Positions 40,027-47,962 of a DNA stretch of 64,000 bases are shown here, in pieces (the stretch's first letter is position 1; the number at the start of each line of letters is the position of its first letter). This stretch comes from Enterococcus villorum. Its GTDB lineage: Bacteria; Bacillota; Bacilli; Lactobacillales; Enterococcaceae. Both the position numbers and the translations under genes were made by a program. Location: the NCBI RefSeq assembly GCF_007990225.1, contig NZ_BJWF01000010.1, forward strand, positions 1 through 64,000, written 5' to 3'. Under the pieces are notes generated by a model. That model did no database searches. It was not told where the DNA came from and saw only the letters and a list, made by a program, of their open reading frames with translations.

Positions 40027-40824
40027 CTATTCTAAAAATGGCTGATCGTTATTAATCTGGATTAACTGGATCTCTTTCGCTTTACCAGTCATATCATCAA
40101 GTTCTAGGAGACAACCACTAAGCATACTACGTCCCTTTTCGACGACTTCAAAACGTGTTGGTAAGGCCGTTAAAAATTTTTCGATAACTGGCTCTCGGCG
40201 CATCCCCAAAATCCCATCATATGGACCAGTCATTCCAACATCTGTTAAATAAGCCGTACCTTGTGGCAGAATACGCGCATCATTTGTTTGTACATGGGTA
40301 TGCGTGCCAATAACAGCCGAAGCTTTGCCATCTAAAAACCAACCCATTGCTTGTTTTTCACTGGTAGTTTCTCCATGAAAATCTACGAAAATAATCGGCG
40401 TTCTTTTTTTAGCTTCTTCAATCAGTTGATTCATCTTACGAAATGGATCATCTAGATCGACCATAAATGAACGTGCTTGCATATTGATCACGGCAAGTTC
40501 TACTTGATTGACTTTCACAAATACCATTCCTTGCCCAGGAGTTCCTTCTGGAAAATTGGCAGGACGAACCATTTTTTTCGCTTGATCAATAAATTCAAAA
40601 ATGTCACGATTATCCCATGTATGGTTTCCCATCGTTACAACATCTACGCCATCTTGTAAAAATTTTTTATAAATCTTTTCAGTGATCCCTCTTCCGGAAG
40701 CTGCATTTTCCCCATTCACAATCGTTACTTGTGGTCGATACTTCTTTTTTAAACGAGGAAGGTATTCTGTAATCATTTCTCTTCCCATTGAACCTACTAC
40801 ATCACCAATAAATAAAACCCGCAC
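40027..40824 (-). CDS. ymdB: YmdB family metallophosphoesterase
   Basis: A 265-residue calcineurin-like phosphodiesterase. In Bacillus, YmdB hydrolyses 2',3'-cyclic nucleotides and affects biofilm and motility decisions. Metal-binding motifs: GDVVG (residues 7-11), NGENAASG, GNHTWDN and GTHTHVQT. Length is that of the family. It begins the ymdB-ymcA-mutS-mutL block and is separated from the ymcA frame by three bases. Confidence 0.93.
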   Translation of the reverse strand: MRVLFIGDVVGSMGREMITEYLPRLKKKYRPQVTIVNGENAASGRGITEKIYKKFLQDGVDVVTMGNHTWDNRDIFEFIDQAKKMVRPANFPEGTPGQGMVFVKVNQVELAVINMQARSFMVDLDDPFRKMNQLIEEAKKRTPIIFVDFHGETTSEKQAMGWFLDGKASAVIGTHTHVQTNDARILPQGTAYLTDVGMTGPYDGILGMRREPVIEKFLTALPTRFEVVEKGRSMLSGCLLELDDMTGKAKEIQLIQINNDQPFLE

Positions 40825-41008
40825 ACATTTTCCTCTTCTCTTTTAACGTCATTCTATATTATAGTTGTTTTTTTGTAGAAAGAAAAGAGCTGAAAAATCC
40901 CTTTCTTCTTTTCGCTTTTGCCATTTTTAACAAAGAAAAAAACTAGCTGAAATCATTCTCTCGCTAGTTTCTACTTTTTTATTTTTAGATAGTGGAACAT
41001 GCCACATA

Positions 41009-41782
41009 TTAGATAACAGAAAGTTCTTTTAACGCTTTCCAAATTCCATCTTGATCATTGGTATCAGTCACCATATTTGCTTCTGCTTGCACTTCAGGCA
41101 CAGCATTTCCCATTGCCACGCCAATTCCTGACATACGGAGCATTTCTCGGTCATTTTGTCCATCACCAAAACTGATAATATCTTCTTGCGCAATCCCTAC
41201 TTGTTCTGCTAAATGTAAAATCGTCGCAGCTTTCGAACCATCATGAGGCACAACGTCTACACTATTTTCATGCCAACGCACAAAGCGAATTTTATCATAA
41301 TTAGCAAATTGTTGATCATAACTTTGATCAAAAAAAGCAAGTGCTTGGTAGATATCTTGTTCTTCAACAAAATATTGATCTAATTCAGGTAAAACGGCAC
41401 CGAAAGAATGCATGGCTTCCTCCATTACATGAACATGATTAGAAGAAAAACGTTTGATGTTATCTAAGCTCACAAAAGCAGTGTCGACATTTTTTTCTTG
41501 CGCTTCTTTTACAAAATGATCTAGTTGTTCACGATCAAGAAGATTTTTGTAAACTTGTTCATGATCTAAAAAGCCTGCCGCACCATTACACAAAATATAA
41601 TTTGTAAATGCTAAATCTCGAATCACTTCTTGCGCATGAAACCGACTACGTCCAGTTGCAATCGTTACGAGGTGTCCCGCTTTACGTAATTTGTCTAATG
41701 CTTCTCTTGTACTGTCTAATGCTTGTTTATTTGTATTTAGCAGTGTTCCATCAATATCAAATGCAAATAATTTGCGCTTCAT
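41009..41782 (-). CDS. Cof-type HAD family hydrolase
   Basis: A 257-residue sugar-phosphate or nucleotide phosphatase of the Cof/YidA type. Motif I FDIDGTLLNT (residues 8-17), motif II TIATGRS, a type IIB cap (about 80-190) and the final FGDGQNDREML are present. The substrate is unknown. Its start lies about 20 bases after the AlkD-like gene stop, so the two may be co-transcribed. Confidence 0.9.
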   Translation of the reverse strand: MKRKLFAFDIDGTLLNTNKQALDSTREALDKLRKAGHLVTIATGRSRFHAQEVIRDLAFTNYILCNGAAGFLDHEQVYKNLLDREQLDHFVKEAQEKNVDTAFVSLDNIKRFSSNHVHVMEEAMHSFGAVLPELDQYFVEEQDIYQALAFFDQSYDQQFANYDKIRFVRWHENSVDVVPHDGSKAATILHLAEQVGIAQEDIISFGDGQNDREMLRMSGIGVAMGNAVPEVQAEANMVTDTNDQDGIWKALKELSVI

Positions 41783-41802
41783 TTTTTAGTCGTCTCTCTT
41801 TC

Positions 41803-42438
41803 TTATAGATACTTGCTTGCTTCTCTGATTGTCAAAGCATGCCATTTTCTTGTCAATTGTTCTTTTACCCACACAGCGTTTGTTTTACTGTAATCACGTA
41901 ATGCCCAGCCTATCGCTTTTTCAATAAAAAATTCCTTAGTTGACTGATCTTCTAGGATCACTCTTTCTAGTAGCTGGACATTTGTCTCTTCTTTAAATCC
42001 TAACTGTAAGGTAATAGCTATTCTGCGCAACCAAAAATCCTCTTGCTTTTCAAATAGAAGGGAAACCGTTTCTAATTGATCCATATGCAGTTTACACCAA
42101 GTACTATAAACTTTCCGCCAAGCATCAATCGTATCCCACCATTCTTTTTCTTGTACCAAAGACATTAGGTGAACCAACTCATTTAAAGTTAGTCTTTTAA
42201 TATTTTGTTGAATCAAATCAATGGCTAAATACTGATACTCTCGTTCTGATTTTTCATAATAAAAAGAGGTTATAAAAAGAAGTTCTGAAAGAGGCATTTT
42301 TTTACTTTTTAACAGCATCGCTTTTTGCCATTCCCAGCGTTCTGGTTTAGGCATACCAGCAAATGAAAATTGATTTTTCATATATGCAGCCATTTGATGC
42401 GCTTTTTCTTCATTTTTTGGAAAAATCAAATATTCCAC
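41803..42438 (-). CDS. DNA alkylation repair protein, AlkD-like
   Basis: A 211-residue HEAT-like repeat glycosylase family protein. EKEWWDTIDAW (about 115) and the C-terminal FWLRRIAITLQL, then FFIEKAIGWALRDYSK, are characteristic of AlkD/AlkC-type enzymes that release N3- and N7-alkylated bases. A Trp and Asp in WWDTIDAW match the active-site region. RBS AAGGAGG precedes the ATG. Confidence 0.9.
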   Translation of the reverse strand: MEYLIFPKNEEKAHQMAAYMKNQFSFAGMPKPERWEWQKAMLLKSKKMPLSELLFITSFYYEKSEREYQYLAIDLIQQNIKRLTLNELVHLMSLVQEKEWWDTIDAWRKVYSTWCKLHMDQLETVSLLFEKQEDFWLRRIAITLQLGFKEETNVQLLERVILEDQSTKEFFIEKAIGWALRDYSKTNAVWVKEQLTRKWHALTIREASKYL

Positions 42439-42472
42439 TGTTTTTCCTCCTTAAAAAGTTCCAGCAAAAAAA

Positions 42473-43270
42473 TCAATCAACATAAGCAGATTTTGATTGA
42501 TTTAACCAAGCGTAGCCTAATCCCATGATTAAACCACCCCCAATATAATTTCCAATCAAGGCAAACAATAAGTTATGTCCGATATTACCTAACGTCATGG
42601 CATCCATTTGCCCATTAGACGCAAAAAAAGTTAAGGTAAAGGCAGGAAAATTGGCGATCACGTGTTCATAGCCTAAAAATGCAAAAATAAAAATAATAAA
42701 CACGATTGTTAATACTTTCCCCGCATCATCTTTCATACGCATACTGATTAAAACAGCTGTATTCACCACAATATTGGCAAAAATAGCTTCAATTAAAATG
42801 GTGGTTGTTGATTTGGTTAATTTAGCGGTAATAGCCTCCATCATATAATTGTCTAATGTTAGATTTTGAAATGGGGTAGTAGCAGAAATCAACCCACCAA
42901 ATAATAATCCACCTATTAAATTAAACAAAAGACAGGTACCTAATATCTTAGTCGCTTTTGAAATTTTTAAACGTTTACGGTAAACACCCACCGTCATGTA
43001 AAGCATATTTGATGTACCTAATTCTGCATTCATATATAAAATCATTACTAATGACCAACTAAACATAAAGGCATAAAGTATTTTTCCAAAACCGTGGGCA
43101 ATGCTTTCCCCTTTAATAGCAATGGCAAATGCTACCGCTGTGCCTAATGTCAAAAACAAACACGCAAGCGTAGCACGTAAAGCATAGCGTGTCCAACTAT
43201 TGTCAATCAAGTCCACTTTCTTTTCAACTGATGCGTCAATTTTTCCAAATAATGGTGATACTGGGTTCAT
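42473..43270 (-). CDS. Formate/nitrite transporter family protein
   Basis: A 265-residue FNT channel with six hydrophobic segments. The N-terminus has the typical first helix after an amphipathic start (RYALRATLACLFLTLGTAVAF), followed by NAELGTSNMLYM and GYEHVIANFPAF. The usual second-helix and omega-loop patterns are partly divergent. It could carry formate, nitrite or lactate. It is divergent from rpsD, with the structured region 43455-43523 between them. Confidence 0.85.
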   Translation of the reverse strand: MNPVSPLFGKIDASVEKKVDLIDNSWTRYALRATLACLFLTLGTAVAFAIAIKGESIAHGFGKILYAFMFSWSLVMILYMNAELGTSNMLYMTVGVYRKRLKISKATKILGTCLLFNLIGGLLFGGLISATTPFQNLTLDNYMMEAITAKLTKSTTTILIEAIFANIVVNTAVLISMRMKDDAGKVLTIVFIIFIFAFLGYEHVIANFPAFTLTFFASNGQMDAMTLGNIGHNLLFALIGNYIGGGLIMGLGYAWLNQSKSAYVD

Positions 43271-43454
43271 CTCTTTTCTCCTTTAAGATTTGTTCAATGT
43301 TTTTACATTTTTTGACAATGCCCTCTTATTTTATAGAGAGATACTTGGTTTGTAAAGCGTTTTTAAACACTTGCGCTCTTGACATTTTACCTTCACTTCC
43401 ATTATACTGAAGTTTGTGTAAAATAATGCAGCAGAAAAATAATAATACGTCCCT

Positions 43455-43523
43455 AGTTCATTGCCCCGATTCGGGTTCAATTGCGTAACCGCGGCTGCAA
43501 AGGTGAAGATTGAAGAATGAACT
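43455..43523 (+). promoter_or_regulatory. Structured leader upstream of rpsD
   Basis: Nested perfect inverted repeats: AGTTCATT (43455-43462) with AATGAACT (43516-43523), and TTCAAT (43476-43481) with ATTGAA (43509-43514). A CCCGATTCGGG hairpin is at 43465-43475. Between them lies the motif shared with 58-82. Position and structure suggest an S4 autoregulatory leader, but the second copy at the window start argues for a broader element. The strand is assigned by proximity to rpsD. Confidence 0.5.
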
Positions 43524-43594
43524 ACACGATTATGAATTTTTCATCGGATTATTTTACTCCAAAAACTAAATTTATTTTATTGGAGGAAATTTTA

Positions 43595-44206
43595 ATGTCT
43601 CGTTATACAGGACCATCATGGAAAATTTCTCGTCGTCTAGGTATTTCTTTATCAGGCACAGGGAAAGAATTAGCACGTCGCCCTTACGCTCCAGGTCAAC
43701 ATGGACCAAACAGCCGTGGCAAACAATCAGAATACGGTATGCAATTAACTGAAAAACAAAAACTACGTCACATGTACGGAATGAATGAACGTCAATTCCG
43801 TAACTTGTTCGTTAAAGCTAGCAAAATCAAAGAAGGTAAACACGGGGTTAACTTCATGATCTTACTAGAACAACGTTTAGACAATGTTGTTTATCGTTTA
43901 GGTCTTGCAACTACTCGTCGTCAAGCTCGTCAATTAGTTAACCATGGTCATATTATGGTTGATGGCAAACGCGTTGATATCCCTTCATACCACGTTGAAG
44001 TTGGTCAAGTGATCTCAGTTCGTGAAAAATCACAAAACATGGTAACAGTGAAAGATGCTGTAGAAGCAACTGTTGGCCGTCCTGCATTTGTAAGCTTTGA
44101 TGCTGAAAAATTGGAAGGTTCATTAACTCGTTTACCAGAACGTGACGAACTATATCCAGAAATCGACGAAGCTCTTGTCGTTGAATACTACAACCAAAGC
44201 CTATAA
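43595..44206 (+). CDS. rpsD: 30S ribosomal protein S4
   Basis: A 203-residue primary 16S rRNA-binding protein. [16 protein letters not shown] at the N-terminus, GQHG...[12 protein letters not shown] and the S4 RNA-binding domain ([20 protein letters not shown], then [11 protein letters not shown]) are canonical. The start is ATG 43595, seven bases after TGGAGGAAA. A longer in-frame start at 43517 (MNYTIMNF) lies within the leader and has no match in the family. Confidence 0.98.
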   Translation: MSRYTGPSWKISRRLGISLSGTGKELARRPYAPGQHGPNSRGKQSEYGMQLTEKQKLRHMYGMNERQFRNLFVKASKIKEGKHGVNFMILLEQRLDNVVYRLGLATTRRQARQLVNHGHIMVDGKRVDIPSYHVEVGQVISVREKSQNMVTVKDAVEATVGRPAFVSFDAEKLEGSLTRLPERDELYPEIDEALVVEYYNQSL

Positions 44207-44227
44207 TTTCAAAAGTTTTGGTTTACG

Positions 44228-44262
44228 AGCCCGCTATCTATTTGATAGTTGGGCTTTTTATT
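44228..44262 (+). terminator. rpsD terminator
   Basis: GAGCCCGCTATC and GATAGTTGGGCT (one G-T wobble) with a TATTT loop, followed by TTTTTATTTTT. Confidence 0.85.
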
Positions 44263-44364
44263 TTTCCTACTTTTATTTCAACTATTCTTTCAAATCGTTC
44301 CCTAAAAGAATGGTTGTTCCTATCTTTTTTCTTGTCCAAAATTTTTTGAATGCAAAACAAAAAA

Positions 44365-44470
44365 GAGCTTGGGATAAAAAGTAAAGGATACTTTTATTCC
44401 AAACTCCAAACTTGTATAAATGGCATTTACAGCATTCAATTAGTAGCTCCTCAACAATAAGGGATAAACA
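44365..44470. repeat. Fragment of the dispersed intergenic repeat
   Basis: An AAAGTAAAGGATACTTT hairpin is followed by CTCCAAACTTGTATAAATGG, TTACAGCATT and CTCCTCAACAATAA, which match blocks in the 33641-34060 element. The 44263-44555 gap holds no gene. Confidence 0.45.
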
Positions 44471-44555
44471 CATCGGTCTCAGCTTAACTTAGGTGACTAG
44501 ACACAGAATACACTCTTCTTACTAGTCAATTCTCCTTTTTAACTGGGAAATTTTA

Positions 44556-45560
44556 TCACTTTGAAGAGTTCGTCGTTTTTGTGTCACTTACTTTTGTATC
44601 GCTTAATTTAGTTTTACTTGTCTTGGTGTCAGTTGTTTTTGTATCGCTTGCTTTGGTCTTACTTGAATCAGTTGTCTGATAAGCCTGTAAAACATCAGTT
44701 AAATCTTTATCTTTTATTTTCACATTCGCGGCTTTTAATTCTTCGTCAATTGTTTTATTTATAAATTCATTGTTATTCATTTGTGTTTGCGTAGCAATTT
44801 CTTTTAGCTCCTTTTTATACTTTTCTAAGTTATCACCCTTAGATTGGTTCTTAATCATTTTCACTACATAATAATCATAAGCATAACTAGTAGAATTAAT
44901 ACTAGAGATAACATCGGAGATCCCATTACCTTTTAATTTAAAAGCAGCCTCCTTCACTTCTGTGGGAATAGTCGTTGTTTGTGAATCAAATTTTACTTTT
45001 CCATCTGCTTTTTTTGATGCCTCATCTGTTGATTTTTCTTTTACTAATTTAGAAAAATCTTCGCCTTTGTCCGCTTTTTCCTTTACATCTTTTGCTTCTT
45101 TTTCATCACTTAATTTGATCATTTGTACTTGTACCTCAGGATGAAAACTCTTCCAAGCTGTTTTTAGATCCGCATCAGTTATTTTTACATGTGCTTTTAA
45201 CCCTTTGTCATAAGCTAAATTTTCTTTTATACGTTCTTTCAAGGTTTCTTTTGTCATTCCAGCTGCTTGCAATTGTGAATCAAAAGAATCTCCTAATTGT
45301 TCTTTTGTTTGTTTGTATTGTTCATCAATTTCTTTGTCTGTTACTTTGCTTCCATATTTGTCAACGAATACTTTATTAACAATCATCGATTGTAAGATTG
45401 ACTTTGAATCGTTTGATTTTTTGATTTTATTGAAAATATCTTGTTCTGTAAACTTCCCTCCTTTAAACGTAATCGCTGATTGCTCCATAGAATTTGACGT
45501 ACAAGCAGATAACGTAATAGTACCTATGATAAGGATGAACATTGAAACAATTTTCTTCAT
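44556..45560 (-). CDS. prsA: PrsA-like foldase lipoprotein
   Basis: A 334-residue extracytoplasmic peptidyl-prolyl isomerase/chaperone. A lipoprotein signal with lipobox LSAC (Cys20) anchors it to the membrane. A SurA-like N-terminal region (about 30-130) is followed by a parvulin domain (about 135-235; VQVQMIKLSDEKEA, FSKLVKEKSTDEASKKADG) and a second helical region. The last about 35 residues are a degenerate SDTKTTDTKT-type Lys/Thr/Asp repeat not typical of PrsA, probably a flexible wall-exposed tail. It assists folding of secreted proteins. Confidence 0.88.
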   Translation of the reverse strand: MKKIVSMFILIIGTITLSACTSNSMEQSAITFKGGKFTEQDIFNKIKKSNDSKSILQSMIVNKVFVDKYGSKVTDKEIDEQYKQTKEQLGDSFDSQLQAAGMTKETLKERIKENLAYDKGLKAHVKITDADLKTAWKSFHPEVQVQMIKLSDEKEAKDVKEKADKGEDFSKLVKEKSTDEASKKADGKVKFDSQTTTIPTEVKEAAFKLKGNGISDVISSINSTSYAYDYYVVKMIKNQSKGDNLEKYKKELKEIATQTQMNNNEFINKTIDEELKAANVKIKDKDLTDVLQAYQTTDSSKTKASDTKTTDTKTSKTKLSDTKVSDTKTTNSSK

Positions 45561-45803
45561 TTTTAGCTATCTCCTCCAGAAATATTGTTATTTTATTTAG
45601 AAAAGATCAAATAATGATGATCTTTGATCACTTATACAGTACCACGTTTCCCTATTGTCTTATACTTACACTTTTGTCATAGAATATAAAAAAAATGATC
45701 CACCAAAATGATTGAATTTATGATTGAACTTTTCTTATTTTGTTATATCGGAAATTCTCGTTTAAATTAAACTAATTTTCTCTCTTTATTTTAACCACCC
45801 TTC

Positions 45804-45863
45804 TTTACAAAAATCAGTTTTTCCTTTACAATTCCGTTAACCCTTAAAAAATAATGAGTTAAC
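45804..45863 (+). promoter_or_regulatory. bioY promoter with BirA-type operator
   Basis: TTTACA (45804-45809) and TACAAT (45827-45832) are 17 bases apart. GTTAAC (45836-45841) and GTTAAC (45858-45863), separated by 16 bases, form the half-sites of a BirA operator over the predicted transcription start. This predicts repression by biotinyl-AMP-bound BirA. Confidence 0.8.
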
Positions 45864-45878
45864 GAACTAGGAGGAACT

Positions 45879-46427
45879 ATGACAAAATCACTCAAAGAAT
45901 TAATTCTTGCAGCAGAATTTGCTGCTATTATTGCTGTACTTTCGCAGTTTACTTTCCCATTAGGTTTAATTCCTTTAACTGGACAGACCTTCGCTATCGG
46001 GTTGACAGCTACTTTTCTTGGTAAAAGAACGGGGACAGTCTCCGTATTCATTTATTTGTTGCTAGGTCTTATTGGATTACCCGTTTTTTCTGGAATGACT
46101 GGAGGAATTGGTGTATTATTTGGCCCTACTGGTGGCTACCTCATAGGTTTTATCGTACAAACTTGGTTGATTGGTTCGATTATGGAAAAAGTAGGATCAC
46201 GCTATCCTATAGTACTGTCCGCCAACCTAGTTGGTTCAATAGCCGCATTATGTTGTGGCATGCTTTGGTTGATGATCAGTAGTGGACTTTCTCTTTATAC
46301 GGCATTTTTAAGTGGCTTTCTCCCTTTTATTTTCCCGGAAGCAATTAAATCCATTGCTGCCGCTTCGATAGGTATGTTCTTGAAAAAACGTTTGTCACAT
46401 TTTCGTTCTTTTCGTATAAAGGAATAA
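45879..46427 (+). CDS. bioY: Biotin transporter BioY
   Basis: A 182-residue S component of an ECF biotin transporter with six hydrophobic segments. IPLTGQTFAIGLTATFLG (about 36-53), GLPVFSGMTGGIGVLFGPTG and GGYLIGFI are the BioY signature. AGGAGG lies seven bases before ATG. The BirA operator upstream confirms the biotin link. No biotin synthesis genes are nearby, which fits a biotin auxotroph that imports it. Confidence 0.95.
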   Translation: MTKSLKELILAAEFAAIIAVLSQFTFPLGLIPLTGQTFAIGLTATFLGKRTGTVSVFIYLLLGLIGLPVFSGMTGGIGVLFGPTGGYLIGFIVQTWLIGSIMEKVGSRYPIVLSANLVGSIAALCCGMLWLMISSGLSLYTAFLSGFLPFIFPEAIKSIAAASIGMFLKKRLSHFRSFRIKE

Positions 46428-46442
46428 CTAGAGAAAGAGTAA

Positions 46443-46751
46443 CTATTGAACTTTTTCTCTTTTATGTAAAACGACGGAGTGCCACGTTTTTGTCTTTTTC
46501 AGATACAAATAGTTGAGGATTTTTTGTACCGTGTTCAGCAGAGCAAAATTTCCACTTACCACTAATCCCAAGGTCATCGCTAATATCTCAAAATAATGCT
46601 CTGATTCATTTTGATAGTAGCTATTCCCTAATATCTTTTTTGTCTCGTTTATGCCCATTATATCTAATTCTATAAAATGATTCGGTCGCTTTTCTATAGA
46701 CATTACATGCTGAGTTTCTATTTTTGACGTTGTTGGCTTTAAGTTATCCAT
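46443..46751 (-). CDS. Small protein with family B-like N-terminal segment
   Basis: A 102-residue protein starting at ATG 46751 (RBS AAGGAGAATAATTG). A TTG one codon earlier is also in frame. Residues about 50-75 (YFEILAMTLGLVVSGNFALLNTVQKIL) align with the N-terminus of the family B protein at 54882 (YEILAITLGMKKNDKIFAVTAD). It lacks the G-N-C core and may be a stand-alone N-terminal domain or a truncated copy. Its C-terminus overlaps a hairpin shared with bioY. Function unknown. Confidence 0.5.
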   Translation of the reverse strand: MDNLKPTTSKIETQHVMSIEKRPNHFIELDIMGINETKKILGNSYYQNESEHYFEILAMTLGLVVSGNFALLNTVQKILNYLYLKKTKTWHSVVLHKREKVQ

Positions 46752-46837
46752 CAATTATTCTCCTTCTTTACAAAATTTTTATAGTACCCTTAAACCATAC
46801 AAACTGCCTTGATTCAGTTCTATAATTTTGCAAAAAA

Positions 46838-46870
46838 AAATTTGGTCTAAACAAAGTTTAGACCAAATTT
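46838..46870. terminator. Bidirectional terminator
   Basis: AAATTTGGTCTAAAC and GTTTAGACCAAATTT form a 15-base perfect stem with an AAA loop and A/T runs on both sides. It separates the small protein at 46443 from the SDR operon ending at 46983. Confidence 0.75.
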
Positions 46871-46982
46871 AAAAAATAATTTCGCTAAAAGAAATAAGTT
46901 CTAGTTTAACACATCAATAAAAAAAGTAGCTTTCTTATTTTTTGAGCATAGAGATAGCCTAGAGCTCCACTCGACAAATCCA

Positions 46983-47744
46983 TTATTTCAAGAGCCAACC
47001 TCCGTCTATAGGGACAATTGATCCTTGAATATAACTGGCTTGAGGAGTAGCTAAAAATAAGGTCAACTCTGCTACTTCTTCTGGTCGTGCCCAACGTTTA
47101 ACAGGAGTTTCATTTGCTACCCATTCTGCCATTTCGCCATTTCCTGCAAAATCTGCCACATTCATCGGCGTCTGAATTGCTCCTGGTGCAATCCCCTTAA
47201 TACGAATGCCTTGAGCTGCATAATCTAAAGCCAACTGTTTTGTAAAACCAATGATGGCATGCTTCGCACTCGTATAAGCAATACCACCGCCACCAGCTAC
47301 GAGCCCTGCAATTGAAGCCATATTAATGATAGTGCCAGATTTTTGTTTAAGCATATCAGGCAGAATCAAATGCGTTAATCGGTACATGCTTTTCACATTT
47401 ACTTCAAAAATACGATCCCATAACTGATCATTTGTTTCTAATAGGGGTTTATAGTCATCCAATACCCCTGCTGTATTCAGTAAAATCGTCACTTTTCCAA
47501 ATTGATCATGACATTGTTTGATGGCTTTCATTAATTGTTCTTTCTCAGTCACATCCCCTAAAAAATACGCAAAGTTTTCTGGATATTGCTTAGAAAGTTC
47601 TGCCATTGTTCTTAATTGGTGATCCAAACCAAAGACAAAGGCTCCTTGTTCTAAAAAAGCTTTGGCTTGTGCTTCACCGATCCCTGATGCAGCTCCAGTG
47701 ACAAACACCACTTGTCTTGCTAAATCATGGTATCTATTTTTCAT
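46983..47744 (-). CDS. SDR family oxidoreductase
   Basis: A 253-residue short-chain dehydrogenase similar to 3-oxoacyl-ACP reductases and glucose dehydrogenases. TGAASGIG (about 16-23) binds the cofactor, NTAGVLDD and the catalytic YTSAK are present, and the C-terminal GSIVPIDGGW motif is typical. The substrate is unknown. An acidic residue after beta-2 (GLDHQ) suggests NAD(H). It overlaps the DUF2829 gene by four bases and is the last gene of a coupled operon. Confidence 0.88.
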   Translation of the reverse strand: MKNRYHDLARQVVFVTGAASGIGEAQAKAFLEQGAFVFGLDHQLRTMAELSKQYPENFAYFLGDVTEKEQLMKAIKQCHDQFGKVTILLNTAGVLDDYKPLLETNDQLWDRIFEVNVKSMYRLTHLILPDMLKQKSGTIINMASIAGLVAGGGGIAYTSAKHAIIGFTKQLALDYAAQGIRIKGIAPGAIQTPMNVADFAGNGEMAEWVANETPVKRWARPEEVAELTLFLATPQASYIQGSIVPIDGGWLLK

Positions 47745-47962
47745 TCAACGATGATCCAATCTTCCGCTAGAATGTCACAGACTGTTGGAGCAAAACTAGA
47801 AAAACCTTCATCACTTGTTTTGATTAAAAAGTAAGGAGTAACAGGAGATCCTTCAAATTCTTCTCCATTAACAAGTACGACATAAAGTTCAAAACCGCTC
47901 CAACCTTTACGAAGTACTTTCGCTCCTTTTTTTAATTCTGGTAAAATTTCCTCAAATGTCAT
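47741..47962 (-). CDS. DUF2829 protein (Tad2-like)
   Basis: A 73-residue protein with the DUF2829 pattern: ILPELKKGAKVLRKGW (residues 6-21), YVVLVNGEEF, YFLIKTSDEGF and a C-terminal CDILAEDWIIVE. Phage members of this family (Tad2) sequester the cyclic ADP-ribose signal of Thoeris defence. Chromosomal members in operons with metabolic genes may have another role. It overlaps both neighbours by four bases, the Mga-like regulator upstream and the SDR downstream, so the three are translated together. Confidence 0.8.
   Translation of the reverse strand: MTFEEILPELKKGAKVLRKGWSGFELYVVLVNGEEFEGSPVTPYFLIKTSDEGFSSFAPTVCDILAEDWIIVE

Noticed and set aside
43483-43500. The reverse strand of the rpsD leader (GCAGCCGCGGTTACG) resembles the 16S rRNA 530 loop
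   Set aside because: The match is short, on the opposite strand to rpsD, and includes a base change in the universally conserved loop. I treat it as coincidence.
46906-47094. 62-codon - strand frame at the end of the SDR gene
   Set aside because: It overlaps the SDR C-terminal GSIVPIDGGW motif in another frame. The SDR is clearly the real gene.
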